Assembly (NCBI GenBank): GCA_003331265.1 | Contig: QOPV01000014.1 | Span: forward strand, 1-33,305 | Length of the DNA: 33,305 bases | Reading direction: 5' to 3' | Source: Cryomorphaceae bacterium | Lineage (GTDB): Bacteria > Bacteroidota > Bacteroidia > Flavobacteriales > Flavobacteriaceae | Shown: positions 18,031 to 25,421 of the stretch, piece after piece | Layout: each line of letters starts with the position of its first letter | Numbering within the stretch: the stretch's first letter is position 1 | The notes under the pieces: generated by a model | The model's database searches: none | Told to the model about the DNA's origin: nothing | The model's input: the letters and a program-made list of their open reading frames with translations, nothing else | Made by a program: the position numbers and the translations under genes

Positions 18031-18067
18031 TGAAAAACGGCTATGTACTTTACTTAGTACTTTTTCA
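18031..18067. repeat. Two-tier hairpin inside the tRNA-bounded segment
   Basis: An outer pair TGAAAAA/TTTTTCA (18031-18037 with 18061-18067) encloses an inner stem GTACT-TTACTT-AGTAC (18045-18060). A 7-nt bulge, CGGCTAT, lies on one side only. It lies upstream of the tRNA-Ala gene and beside the tRNA-Arg remnant. Its function is unknown; a recombination site or a leftover terminator are possibilities. Confidence 0.6.
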
Positions 18068-18073
18068 GTCTAA

Positions 18074-18130
18074 TTTCGCGAGTTTAGTAAAGTTCTGAAA
18101 TTAATCTTTTTCGAATCCTCTCGCGATCAC
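18074..18130 (+). pseudogene. tRNA-Arg remnant with intact 3' end
   Basis: The last 21 bases (18110-18130) are identical to the 3' end of the intact tRNA-Arg, from the T-loop to CAC. Upstream there is faint similarity to its 5' half: TTTCGCG against GGTCGCG, then AGTTTAG against AGCTCAG, with later parts shortened. No anticodon arm can be drawn. It is followed directly by a strong plus-strand terminator, as a tRNA gene would be. It is either the original tRNA 3' end displaced by an insertion, or a decayed tandem copy. Confidence 0.6.
18110..18130 (+). repeat. 21-bp direct repeat, right copy
   Basis: This is an exact match to 16775-16795. The flanks differ on both sides (G against T before, C against A after), so 21 bp is the full extent of identity. 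Confidence 0.9.
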
Positions 18131-18133
18131 ACT

Positions 18134-18170
18134 AAACCCATTGCTTCCCGATGGGTTTTTTTGTCTTTTT
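18134..18170 (+). terminator. Rho-independent terminator after the tRNA-Arg remnant
   Basis: An eight-pair stem AAACCCAT/ATGGGTTT (18134-18141 with 18151-18158) and nine-base loop is followed by a T-rich tail (TTTTTGTCTTTTT). It is oriented to stop plus-strand transcription, although the neighbouring protein gene is on the minus strand. It therefore fits as the ancestral tRNA-Arg terminator. Confidence 0.8.
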
Positions 18171-18202
18171 TTTTGTTAACTTTTAACTTAACTATATAAG
18201 AA

Positions 18203-19291
18203 TTATTTATTCATAAATTCAGAAATTAATCTATGAAAATGATGAACACCTTGTTCTCTTTTTGGAGAAAATCTTCCTGCTTTGTAAAATGATGATCTTA
18301 GGCCATTGTGAACATTTTCTACAACAAACTCATCTTCTTCCTCAACTTTTTGAAGTTGGTTACCAGCTCCCCTATTTAATTTAGATTCATCATAAACATA
18401 GGATCTAAAAGAGACCCTTGTCAGACTATCATTAACAGGTTTAACTATGTTAATAGATAAACCCCACGGATAAAAATTAAACATCATATTTGGGAAAACC
18501 CAGTAGTAATATGCAGCTACATTTTTTCCGAAGTCAATATGATTTCTTGGTAAATCAAAAACATCTTTATTGTCCTCGCTATAACCAATTTGAAGGTTAC
18601 AATAATCATATGTTTCCGTTTTATAAACATTATAATCTAAAACCTCATTTAAACCTTTATGAACAAAAGGAATATGAAAACCCTCTAAGTAATTATCACA
18701 ATATAAAGCCCAGTGAGCATTAATAGTAAAGTTTTTGGATAACGAATGATCTGGATTAAATTTATCAATTGGTAGAAAATCAATTCGTTCGTTCATTTTA
18801 TCAATAACTTTTTGAAAATTAAATATTGGATTTAGTCCTGCAAATAATAATTTTCCCCATTTAATCATTGGAAACTTGTGTAAGTTATCGCATAACCTTG
18901 GAAAGTCTTGAGCATCACTAAATTCAGGCATAAATTCAAACTCACCAATATTATTAAATCGTCTTCCATGATACATACAAGTTATTTTTTTTGATTTTCC
19001 AGGCTCAAAAACTAGTATATTTCCTCTGTGTGTACAAATATTAGTCAAACAATGTATTTCTTCATTTTCGTCTTTTGTTAAAATAATAGGTTCATTTAAA
19101 TAATCTTTTAAAATGGTCAAAGGGTGTACCGAGTTTTTATATTTTAATAAATCAGAATCACCTACCCATTGCCAAGATTTAAGAAAAATCTTTGATTTTA
19201 CTTCATTAAAAATATCAGAATCTTTATAGAAAGAAGAGGGTAATGTTTCTGCCTTAGTAATATCAGGATCGATTATATATTTACCTTTCAT
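18203..19291 (-). CDS. Rieske non-haem iron oxygenase, alpha-subunit type
   Basis: This 362-residue ring-hydroxylating/choline-monooxygenase-type enzyme has an N-terminal Rieske domain with the 2Fe-2S ligands CTH (86-88) and CMYH (105-108), spaced by 16 residues. The mononuclear iron site lies in WALYCDNYLEGFHIPFVHKG at about 193-212, with the family's bridging Asp and two His. The C-terminal SRPBCC fold ends at HRLISEF. The DNYLEGFHIPFVH form resembles choline or carnitine-type oxygenases more than dioxygenases for aromatics, but the substrate is not certain. No reductase or ferredoxin gene is adjacent, so electrons must come from elsewhere. It is divergent from an amino-acid permease across 41 bp. 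Confidence 0.9.
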   Translation of the reverse strand: MKGKYIIDPDITKAETLPSSFYKDSDIFNEVKSKIFLKSWQWVGDSDLLKYKNSVHPLTILKDYLNEPIILTKDENEEIHCLTNICTHRGNILVFEPGKSKKITCMYHGRRFNNIGEFEFMPEFSDAQDFPRLCDNLHKFPMIKWGKLLFAGLNPIFNFQKVIDKMNERIDFLPIDKFNPDHSLSKNFTINAHWALYCDNYLEGFHIPFVHKGLNEVLDYNVYKTETYDYCNLQIGYSEDNKDVFDLPRNHIDFGKNVAAYYYWVFPNMMFNFYPWGLSINIVKPVNDSLTRVSFRSYVYDESKLNRGAGNQLQKVEEEDEFVVENVHNGLRSSFYKAGRFSPKREQGVHHFHRLISEFMNK

Positions 19292-19332
19292 TAATATTAA
19301 TTAACTAATTTAAAGGAATATAGATTATTATT

Positions 19333-20643
19333 TTGAAGAAGCAAAATCAAAAAATTGGATTATTAGCTGCTATTTCATTAATAGTTGGAAATATGATTGG
19401 TGCTGGAATTTTTGTTCTACCTGCTAGCCTTGCTAAATTTGGAGGTATTAGCATACTAGGATGGATATTTACAGCTATTGGAGCTTTAATTCTAGCTAAA
19501 ATTTTTAGCAATTTCAGTAAATTAATTTCAAGTAAGAGTGGAGGACCATACTTATACTCAAAAGTTGTTTTTGGAGATTTTATCGGATTTTTAGTTGCTT
19601 GGGGGTATTGGATTTCTTGCTGGATTAACAATGCTGCTATAGCAGTAGCAATTGTTAGTGCATTAAGTTTTTTTTTCCCTGTCTTAATAAACAGTCCACT
19701 ATATGCGACTTTGACAGGATTATCTTTTATATGGTTCTTTACTTGGACATCATCTAATGGAGTTAAGTTTTCAGGGAATATTCAAATAATAACTACTGTA
19801 GCCAAGTTACTTCCACTTTTATTTATAATAATTTCAGGAATATTTATTTTTGATTATAATCTCTTTCCTGAATTTAACAATACAGAACAAAGTGATTTTG
19901 AAATATTTCCAATTGTTTGCATAATGACACTATATGCCTTTCTAGGAATTGAATCAGCTACAATTCCAGCTAGCAGTATCAAAAACCCTAACATCACAAT
20001 TCCAAGAGCTACCATGATTGGTACAGTTATTTCAACTTTGATATATATTTTTGGAACTATTATATTATTTGGAATATTGCCTATAGAAATATTAATAGAC
20101 TCCCCTGCTCCTTTCGCTGAAGCTGGTAATATATTGGCAGGAAAATATGCAGGATATTTTATTTCTGCAGGTGCTGCAATCTCTGCAATAGGAGCATTAA
20201 ATGGATGGATATTAATAACCAGTTATATGCCCATATCTATGGCAAATGATAATTTATTTCCAAAAGTATTTAAAAATACCAATTCTAAAGGTTCACCAAT
20301 TGTAAGTTTAGTCTTTGGAAGTATTTTAACTTCATTTGTTATGACTATGAATTTTTCTGAGGGACTAGTCTCACGATTTGAATTTTTAATTCTATTAACT
20401 ACTTTATCCACATTAGTGCCCTACTTATTTGTAAGTGCAGCTTATATAATTTTTCATTTTGAAAAAAAATTATTTAAACGTGAAATTATTAAAACATATG
20501 CCTTAGGAATTTTAGGACTTAGCTATTCAATATGGGCAATATTCGGATCTGGAAGTGAAACTGTTTTCTATGGGTCTATTTTATTGTTAATAGGTGTACC
20601 CTTTTATTATGTTATGAAAATGAAAAACCCTTCTAAAAAATAA
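19333..20643 (+). CDS. APC-family amino-acid permease/antiporter
   Basis: This 436-residue protein has about 12 transmembrane helices. Helix 1 carries the APC signature (SLIVGNMIGAGIFVLPASLA, about 15-34). The start is TTG (19333-19335); the first internal ATG (residue 21) would destroy helix 1. The nearest relatives by pattern are the AdiC/YjeH-like basic-amino-acid or amino-acid exporters, but the substrate cannot be assigned. It shares a 41-bp divergent region with the Rieske gene, so joint regulation is likely. The last codons form one arm of the terminator. Confidence 0.9.
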   Translation: MKKQNQKIGLLAAISLIVGNMIGAGIFVLPASLAKFGGISILGWIFTAIGALILAKIFSNFSKLISSKSGGPYLYSKVVFGDFIGFLVAWGYWISCWINNAAIAVAIVSALSFFFPVLINSPLYATLTGLSFIWFFTWTSSNGVKFSGNIQIITTVAKLLPLLFIIISGIFIFDYNLFPEFNNTEQSDFEIFPIVCIMTLYAFLGIESATIPASSIKNPNITIPRATMIGTVISTLIYIFGTIILFGILPIEILIDSPAPFAEAGNILAGKYAGYFISAGAAISAIGALNGWILITSYMPISMANDNLFPKVFKNTNSKGSPIVSLVFGSILTSFVMTMNFSEGLVSRFEFLILLTTLSTLVPYLFVSAAYIIFHFEKKLFKREIIKTYALGILGLSYSIWAIFGSGSETVFYGSILLLIGVPFYYVMKMKNPSKK

Positions 20644-20656
20644 AAGGGTTTTTTTA
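20623..20656. terminator. Bidirectional terminator between convergent genes
   Basis: AAAAACCCTT (20623-20632), inside the permease stop region, pairs with AAGGGTTTTT (20644-20653). T-runs follow on both strands. It serves both the permease (plus) and the Met-rich lipoprotein (minus, ending at 20678). Confidence 0.8.
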
Positions 20657-20677
20657 ATATTTACTATTTATTTAATA

Positions 20678-21307
20678 CTATTTTCCTTGATAATCATAAT
20701 AACCCTCTACAGGTATCATTAAATGATCGTACCCAGTTCCTTGAAACATTACATATGGAGCGCCGCTCATAAAATCAGTGGTTTGACCAGCGAGTGTTGA
20801 AGGGTCTTTTGGCATTAACATTAAATGTGGTCCAGATTCAATCCATTGACCTTCAGCTGCATCTTCCTTGTTCATAACCATCTGTTTTGAATTATCTTCT
20901 CCCATATCACCATGTAACATCCAAGCCCATCCGTCAGAATCCATTTCAGGCTTAGTTTGACTCATATAGGCAGTAACCCATTTAAAAGATTGAGCATCAC
21001 CAACCATAGCCATGGCCTCATGAGCATCCTTCCAACCATTTTCAGGATCTGCAGGTCCTCTTGGATTTGCTGGCATAGCTGTCCAACCGTTAGTTCCTTC
21101 TCTCAACATTGTTCCATCCGCATCCATTACCGTACAATTAGCAGCGATAAAAGAGGGAGCAGCAGTGCTGTATGCCCAAATTTTCCATTCAGTTGATGTA
21201 TGTGGGCCTTCTGGTTCACCATTTGTGTTTACTGGCTCTGGAGAGGGAGCAGTTGTATTACAACCTATGAGTAAGGCCGATACAAATAATAAAAGTATTT
21301 TTTTCAT
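20678..21307 (-). CDS. Met/Trp-rich lipoprotein of unknown function
   Basis: This 209-residue protein has a lipoprotein signal (lipobox ALLIGC, Cys16). I do not recognise the family. Composition is unusual, with about 17 Met and many Trp, Gly, Asp and Pro, in a window otherwise dominated by Lys, Ile, Asn and Phe. Met/His clusters include HEAMAMVGD (about 95-103), WAWMLHGDMGED (about 127-138), HLMLMPKD (about 160-167) and DHLMIPVEGYYDY near the end. These could bind Cu(I), but that is inference from composition and from lying downstream of the metal-domain genes (28 nt after the second HMA gene). The coding sequence is richer in G and C than its neighbours, so recent acquisition is possible. 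Confidence 0.85.
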   Translation of the reverse strand: MKKILLLFVSALLIGCNTTAPSPEPVNTNGEPEGPHTSTEWKIWAYSTAAPSFIAANCTVMDADGTMLREGTNGWTAMPANPRGPADPENGWKDAHEAMAMVGDAQSFKWVTAYMSQTKPEMDSDGWAWMLHGDMGEDNSKQMVMNKEDAAEGQWIESGPHLMLMPKDPSTLAGQTTDFMSGAPYVMFQGTGYDHLMIPVEGYYDYQGK

Positions 21308-21335
21308 ATTTTTTTTATTTAAAGTTAATAAAAAT

Positions 21336-21752
21336 TTAATTTGACTTTATATTCATCTTAGGATCATATTTACAACACAAGGGTAAGTTATCATATGAAT
21401 CCATATTATTCTCAACTAACTCAGTACCATAACCAGAATTAGCTATGGCTTGATGGATACTCATTAGATCTACAATTTGAGGATCATATATCAATTTAAT
21501 TTGTTTCGTTTGCTTGTCCCAATCAGCATTTGTAACTCCAGACAATGATAAGGCCGCGGTTTCAATTGTTTTTTTACACATACCACAGTTTCCCTTAACC
21601 CCAAATGAGGTTTCATTACCCATCAGTTCGACTATTTTTTCAGCATTTTCAGATGTAATTTTAGAATCATTAGTAGTAAATAAATCTGGTAAAAACCATC
21701 CAATTAACAAACCAAAAACTAAAAAAACTATAATCGTGATATTTTTTTTCAT
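21336..21752 (-). CDS. Membrane-anchored HMA-domain protein with C-terminal CC motif
   Basis: This 138-residue protein has an N-terminal anchor or signal (about 5-24). A heavy-metal-associated domain (about 46-115) has a GNCGMCKKTIE metal loop, i.e. CxxC in a Cys-Gly-Met-Cys setting. The tail YDNLPLCCKYD adds an adjacent Cys pair. HMA domains bind Cu(I) or similar soft metals. It is 6 nt downstream of a second HMA gene with the same tail pattern and downstream of a TonB receptor. A periplasmic or surface metallochaperone role is inferred. Confidence 0.9.
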   Translation of the reverse strand: MKKNITIIVFLVFGLLIGWFLPDLFTTNDSKITSENAEKIVELMGNETSFGVKGNCGMCKKTIETAALSLSGVTNADWDKQTKQIKLIYDPQIVDLMSIHQAIANSGYGTELVENNMDSYDNLPLCCKYDPKMNIKSN

Positions 21753-21758
21753 AAGTAT

Positions 21759-22106
21759 TTAATGAGGTGTATTTGTTTTATAGAAGCAACACTCGGGTAA
21801 ACTATTATATATTTCATCTTTTGCTTTAAATTTATCAGTATCGTGTCCTAAAGCTGCTATATTTTTTTTTATGCTGTCAAGTTTAATTTTTCTAGAATTA
21901 TAAATAACAGAAAGATTGTTAGAATTAATATCCCAATTTGCATATTTTACCCCTTTAATTTTGAGTGTACCTTTTTCAATTCTAGTTTTACACATTTCAC
22001 AAACACCGCTTACTACAAATGAGGAGTTGATAACTTTTGGATCTTCTTTTTGAAAAGCAAAAGACAGGGAGGTTGTAAAAAAAAGCAAAATAAATAAATA
22101 TCTCAT
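21759..22106 (-). CDS. Secreted HMA-domain protein with C-terminal CC motif
   Basis: This 115-residue protein has a Sec signal (1-18). The HMA domain (about 28-95) has metal loop SGVCEMCKTRIEKG and typical continuation GVKYANWDINSNNLSVIY. The C-terminal YNSLPECCFYK repeats the tail of the next gene (YDNLPLCCKYD). It lies 10 nt after the TonB receptor stop and 6 nt before the sister HMA gene, so the pair probably arose by duplication within the operon and acts with the receptor. Confidence 0.9.
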   Translation of the reverse strand: MRYLFILLFFTTSLSFAFQKEDPKVINSSFVVSGVCEMCKTRIEKGTLKIKGVKYANWDINSNNLSVIYNSRKIKLDSIKKNIAALGHDTDKFKAKDEIYNSLPECCFYKTNTPH

Positions 22107-22116
22107 ATCAACAAAT

Positions 22117-24345
22117 TTACAATTTTAATCTGATTCCCAAATATAGCATAGGAGCAATAATTGGGGCGTATACAAGTGTACTATCAAAGTTCATTCCAAA
22201 GGGATTTTCAGAACTTAGTATTGGGTTTTCTTGAGTATAACTTCCAATATTTTCTCCACCAAAATAAATTTCGAAATTTTCTGAAAACACTCTAGTCAAC
22301 TGAGAGTTTAATAAAGTGTATGAGGGAGACCATCCATTAAATAAAGACTGATCTGAATGAATTGGTAACCTTTGTTTACCGATACGATTATAGGTAAAAT
22401 CGAATTTCCATTGACTACCATTATTTTTTGGAGTTGAAAAGAAATCTATATTTATAAAAAACCTATTCTTAGGAGTTAAAGGATTCTGTTTAAAACCCGA
22501 ATTATACTGTTTTTTAACATTATAATTTTTAAATGCAGATTTGAAATTGATATTATTTGAAATTGAATAATCTAATTCGATTTGAAAACTTTTAGCATAA
22601 CTTTTTCCTTCTAAATTATAAAAACTTAACTGTCCCTGTTTTTCCCAATCTACTACAATTTGATTTTCGAAATCAGTAACGTAATAATCAATTGTGATGT
22701 CTCCATCTTGATTATTTAAATTAAAACCTTGTCTAAAGCTTAACCCATAATTCAAAGCTTTTTCGGAGTTTAAGCCATAAAAATTACCATTTTCATTTTT
22801 AATCTTTATCTCACGTCCGGTTGAAAAAATCTCTTGGTTCTCTGAAAAAATATTTGAAGATTTTCTTCCGGATCCAATAGAAAATCTTAAAACTGATTTT
22901 TCAAAGGGTTGATATCTTACATGCATTCTTGGGGTTATAAAAGAACCTAAATTATTATGTATGTCATACCTTAATCCAGCAACTAAACTTACATCATCCA
23001 GGTTATCATAACTATATTCAAAAAAACCCCCAATCGATTTATCTATTCTATTATAATTTGTTTTAGTTTGATCTACAATTTCTTCAAAATCATCATAATA
23101 AAAATTTAGACCAGTCTTAATCTTATTCATTGTATTTCCAATTATTGAATTGTAAAGAAAACTAGAATAAAAACTGTTTTGTTTGATGTTATAATCTCTC
23201 AATCCAAAAAAAGATTTTTGATTATGAGCTGAATAAGCCATTTGAAAGCCAGTAGATCGATATGGAATTCGTGGATTAACATACCCTAATTTAAAATTAG
23301 AATCGAATCTGTCTGTTTTTATTTCACTTACCCATGCCATTCTTTTTAGTTTTAAATTTGCTACATCTTCTCCAGCTTTTTTATCATTTTTCATATATCT
23401 AAAACCTAAAAAACTTACAATACCTTTTTCTAAGTCTGTATATTGATATCTGTTAAAAAAATTAAAACCTTTAAAGGTTGGGTGATCTAAAAAACCATCG
23501 GAATTATCATCATGAATACTTGTATTATTATCAGCGTGAACAAAAAATATTGTGTTGAGTTTAGGGTTTAATTTTTTATTTAGATGAAAATTAAATTCAT
23601 TTCTTCCCATACTGGATCTGAAAACATTAATAAATAATGGGGCTTCATTAACTGGTTTTTTTAATTCTATATTAATTTGACCTGAAATACTTTCAAATCC
23701 ATTAACAACACTTCCAGTTCCTTTAGTAATCTGCATACTTTCTACCCATGGACCAGGGATGAATGACAATCCATAAACTTGAGAAGCACCACGAACCATT
23801 GGAATATTTTCTTCTGTTATTAATAAATATGGACTTTCTAACCCAAGCATTCTAACTTGCTTAACACCTGTAATTGCATTTGAATAACTTACATCAATTG
23901 ATGGATTTGTTTCAAAACTTTCTGAAACATTACAACAAGCAGCTTTTAATAGTTCATCACTAGAAACATTTACTATATTTTGTGTTTTAAAATATGATTT
24001 TTGGATGGTGTTTTTTCTTTTAGAAACAATGACTTCGTTCAACTCATTAGATTCTTCGATCAATTTAAAATCGTATGTTTTAACATCATTGATAATTAGA
24101 GAATATTCTTTAAAGCCTAACATTTTAACAACTAGTATGTTGGAATTTTCAGAGAATGGAATAGAATAATTTCCGTTTTTATCAGAAATCACACCTATTG
24201 AAGAATCTTTCCAATAAACACTTGCGCCCTCAAGAAAAACAATTTTATTTTCCTTATTTAAAAATGAAATCTTTCCTGATAATAATTCTTGCGAATATGA
24301 ATTAAGAGATAAAAAAATTATAAAAAAAAATAATTTAATTTTCAT
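22117..24345 (-). CDS. TonB-dependent outer-membrane receptor, probably metal-linked
   Basis: This 742-residue protein has a signal peptide (1-18) and a CarboxypepD-reg-like domain (about 20-95, GNYSIPFSENSNILVVKMLG). A plug domain at about 120-240 carries LKAACCNVSESFETNP with an adjacent Cys pair, GVKQVRMLGL and VVNGFESISGQINIE. A 22-strand barrel follows, ending in an aromatic/leucine terminus (GIRLKL). It should import a ligand with TonB energy. Being directly followed by two HMA proteins suggests a copper or similar metal chelate. The first 11 bases of the gene overlap the end of the DUF3089 gene, showing they are co-transcribed. Confidence 0.94.
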   Translation of the reverse strand: MKIKLFFFIIFLSLNSYSQELLSGKISFLNKENKIVFLEGASVYWKDSSIGVISDKNGNYSIPFSENSNILVVKMLGFKEYSLIINDVKTYDFKLIEESNELNEVIVSKRKNTIQKSYFKTQNIVNVSSDELLKAACCNVSESFETNPSIDVSYSNAITGVKQVRMLGLESPYLLITEENIPMVRGASQVYGLSFIPGPWVESMQITKGTGSVVNGFESISGQINIELKKPVNEAPLFINVFRSSMGRNEFNFHLNKKLNPKLNTIFFVHADNNTSIHDDNSDGFLDHPTFKGFNFFNRYQYTDLEKGIVSFLGFRYMKNDKKAGEDVANLKLKRMAWVSEIKTDRFDSNFKLGYVNPRIPYRSTGFQMAYSAHNQKSFFGLRDYNIKQNSFYSSFLYNSIIGNTMNKIKTGLNFYYDDFEEIVDQTKTNYNRIDKSIGGFFEYSYDNLDDVSLVAGLRYDIHNNLGSFITPRMHVRYQPFEKSVLRFSIGSGRKSSNIFSENQEIFSTGREIKIKNENGNFYGLNSEKALNYGLSFRQGFNLNNQDGDITIDYYVTDFENQIVVDWEKQGQLSFYNLEGKSYAKSFQIELDYSISNNINFKSAFKNYNVKKQYNSGFKQNPLTPKNRFFINIDFFSTPKNNGSQWKFDFTYNRIGKQRLPIHSDQSLFNGWSPSYTLLNSQLTRVFSENFEIYFGGENIGSYTQENPILSSENPFGMNFDSTLVYAPIIAPMLYLGIRLKL

Positions 24346-25396
24346 TCAATAAATAATTTTTAGCTCTATTTATTGAGTTTATTCTAATATCCTCCCAAAA
24401 CAAGTTTATATCTGCTTTGTGATAATCTTTGACTGACGAAACCAGTAATTTTTTTAAAATACCCATTTTTGGTAGTTTAACATAAACCTTACTATCAATA
24501 TCGTGAATTTTTACTGTATTTGGATATATTTTATTGTTCAAATAAAGAAACCCTTTATGATCCTCGTAATTTGAATTTTTGCTTGAATTCCATGTTATAG
24601 GATTGGAACACAATGCTCCCTCAATCCATTCGGGACTTACAGTATACACAGCCTTTTTAGCTTTTCTTTCAGACATTAGTCTGTATGTGTTCCAAGTAAC
24701 AAAACCACCTGTCTCATTTTCATTTTTCATTAATTTTATACTTCTAAAATCCTTATCAGTAATCTTTGTTCCAACTAAATATGCTGCGATTAATTTTTTT
24801 TCCAATGGCTTGTTGTCAAAAAAATCTTGTAAAATTCTTTTTGCGTGTCCTGCACCTTGACTATGACCTGCAATAATTATTGGTCTATTGTTATTATATT
24901 TTTTTAAGAATATCCTAAAAGCTTGTTTGATATCTTCATAAGCCATTTCATAGGCTTGTTCTCCTCCGTTTTTCCAAAAAGATTCTCTAAATACTCTTAA
25001 GTGGGCTTGTCTGTAAAAAGGAACATATAAATTACCTGTCGAGTACCAAGCAGAAGATTGATATTTAACTGTTGATTCTAAAATGTAATTTCGAGTTTTT
25101 TCATCATAAATATCCGCATTCCATGAAGTGTCTTTTTTATTGGAAAGCATGGTTGGATAAATAAAAAAAATATCTACAGGTAACTTGGAGTTTTGATATT
25201 TAGTATCAAAGAAAATATCAGAATCATTTTCAGGATGCACTGCCCAAGATTTTAGAATTTCATAGTTTGGTGGATCTGATATTTTAAAATCTTCAAAAGA
25301 AGAACTATTATATTCTATTGGATTATTACTTTCAGATAACAATCCACAAGATGAAATCGAAAGGAAAAGCATAAAGTACAGGTTTTTTATATTCAT
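24335..25396 (-). CDS. DUF3089 alpha/beta-hydrolase lipoprotein
   Basis: This 353-residue protein has a lipobox SISSC (Cys17). The DUF3089 pattern is clear. PVDIFFIYPTML and WNADIYDEKTRNYILES lead to YVPFYRQAHLRVF, then AYEDIKQAFRIFLKKY and the nucleophile elbow AGHSQGAGH (Ser169). The family is thought to have lipase/esterase activity but is not biochemically settled. The gene is 25 nt downstream of another lipoprotein gene and overlaps the TonB receptor start by 11 nt. Its part in the metal operon is unclear; cleaving an ester-linked metallophore at the surface is one speculative option. Confidence 0.9.
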   Translation of the reverse strand: MNIKNLYFMLFLSISSCGLLSESNNPIEYNSSSFEDFKISDPPNYEILKSWAVHPENDSDIFFDTKYQNSKLPVDIFFIYPTMLSNKKDTSWNADIYDEKTRNYILESTVKYQSSAWYSTGNLYVPFYRQAHLRVFRESFWKNGGEQAYEMAYEDIKQAFRIFLKKYNNNRPIIIAGHSQGAGHAKRILQDFFDNKPLEKKLIAAYLVGTKITDKDFRSIKLMKNENETGGFVTWNTYRLMSERKAKKAVYTVSPEWIEGALCSNPITWNSSKNSNYEDHKGFLYLNNKIYPNTVKIHDIDSKVYVKLPKMGILKKLLVSSVKDYHKADINLFWEDIRINSINRAKNYLLNEN

Positions 25397-25421
25397 TTTT
25401 TTATAATAAAATCACTCTAAA

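Noticed and set aside
16798-18109. Possible IS element between the 21-bp repeats
   Set aside because: No transposase, no terminal inverted repeats and no short target duplication; the repeat is tRNA sequence.
18490-18723. 77-codon plus-strand frame inside the Rieske gene
   Set aside because: It is antisense to the conserved oxygenase domain, whose Fe-S and iron ligands are intact.
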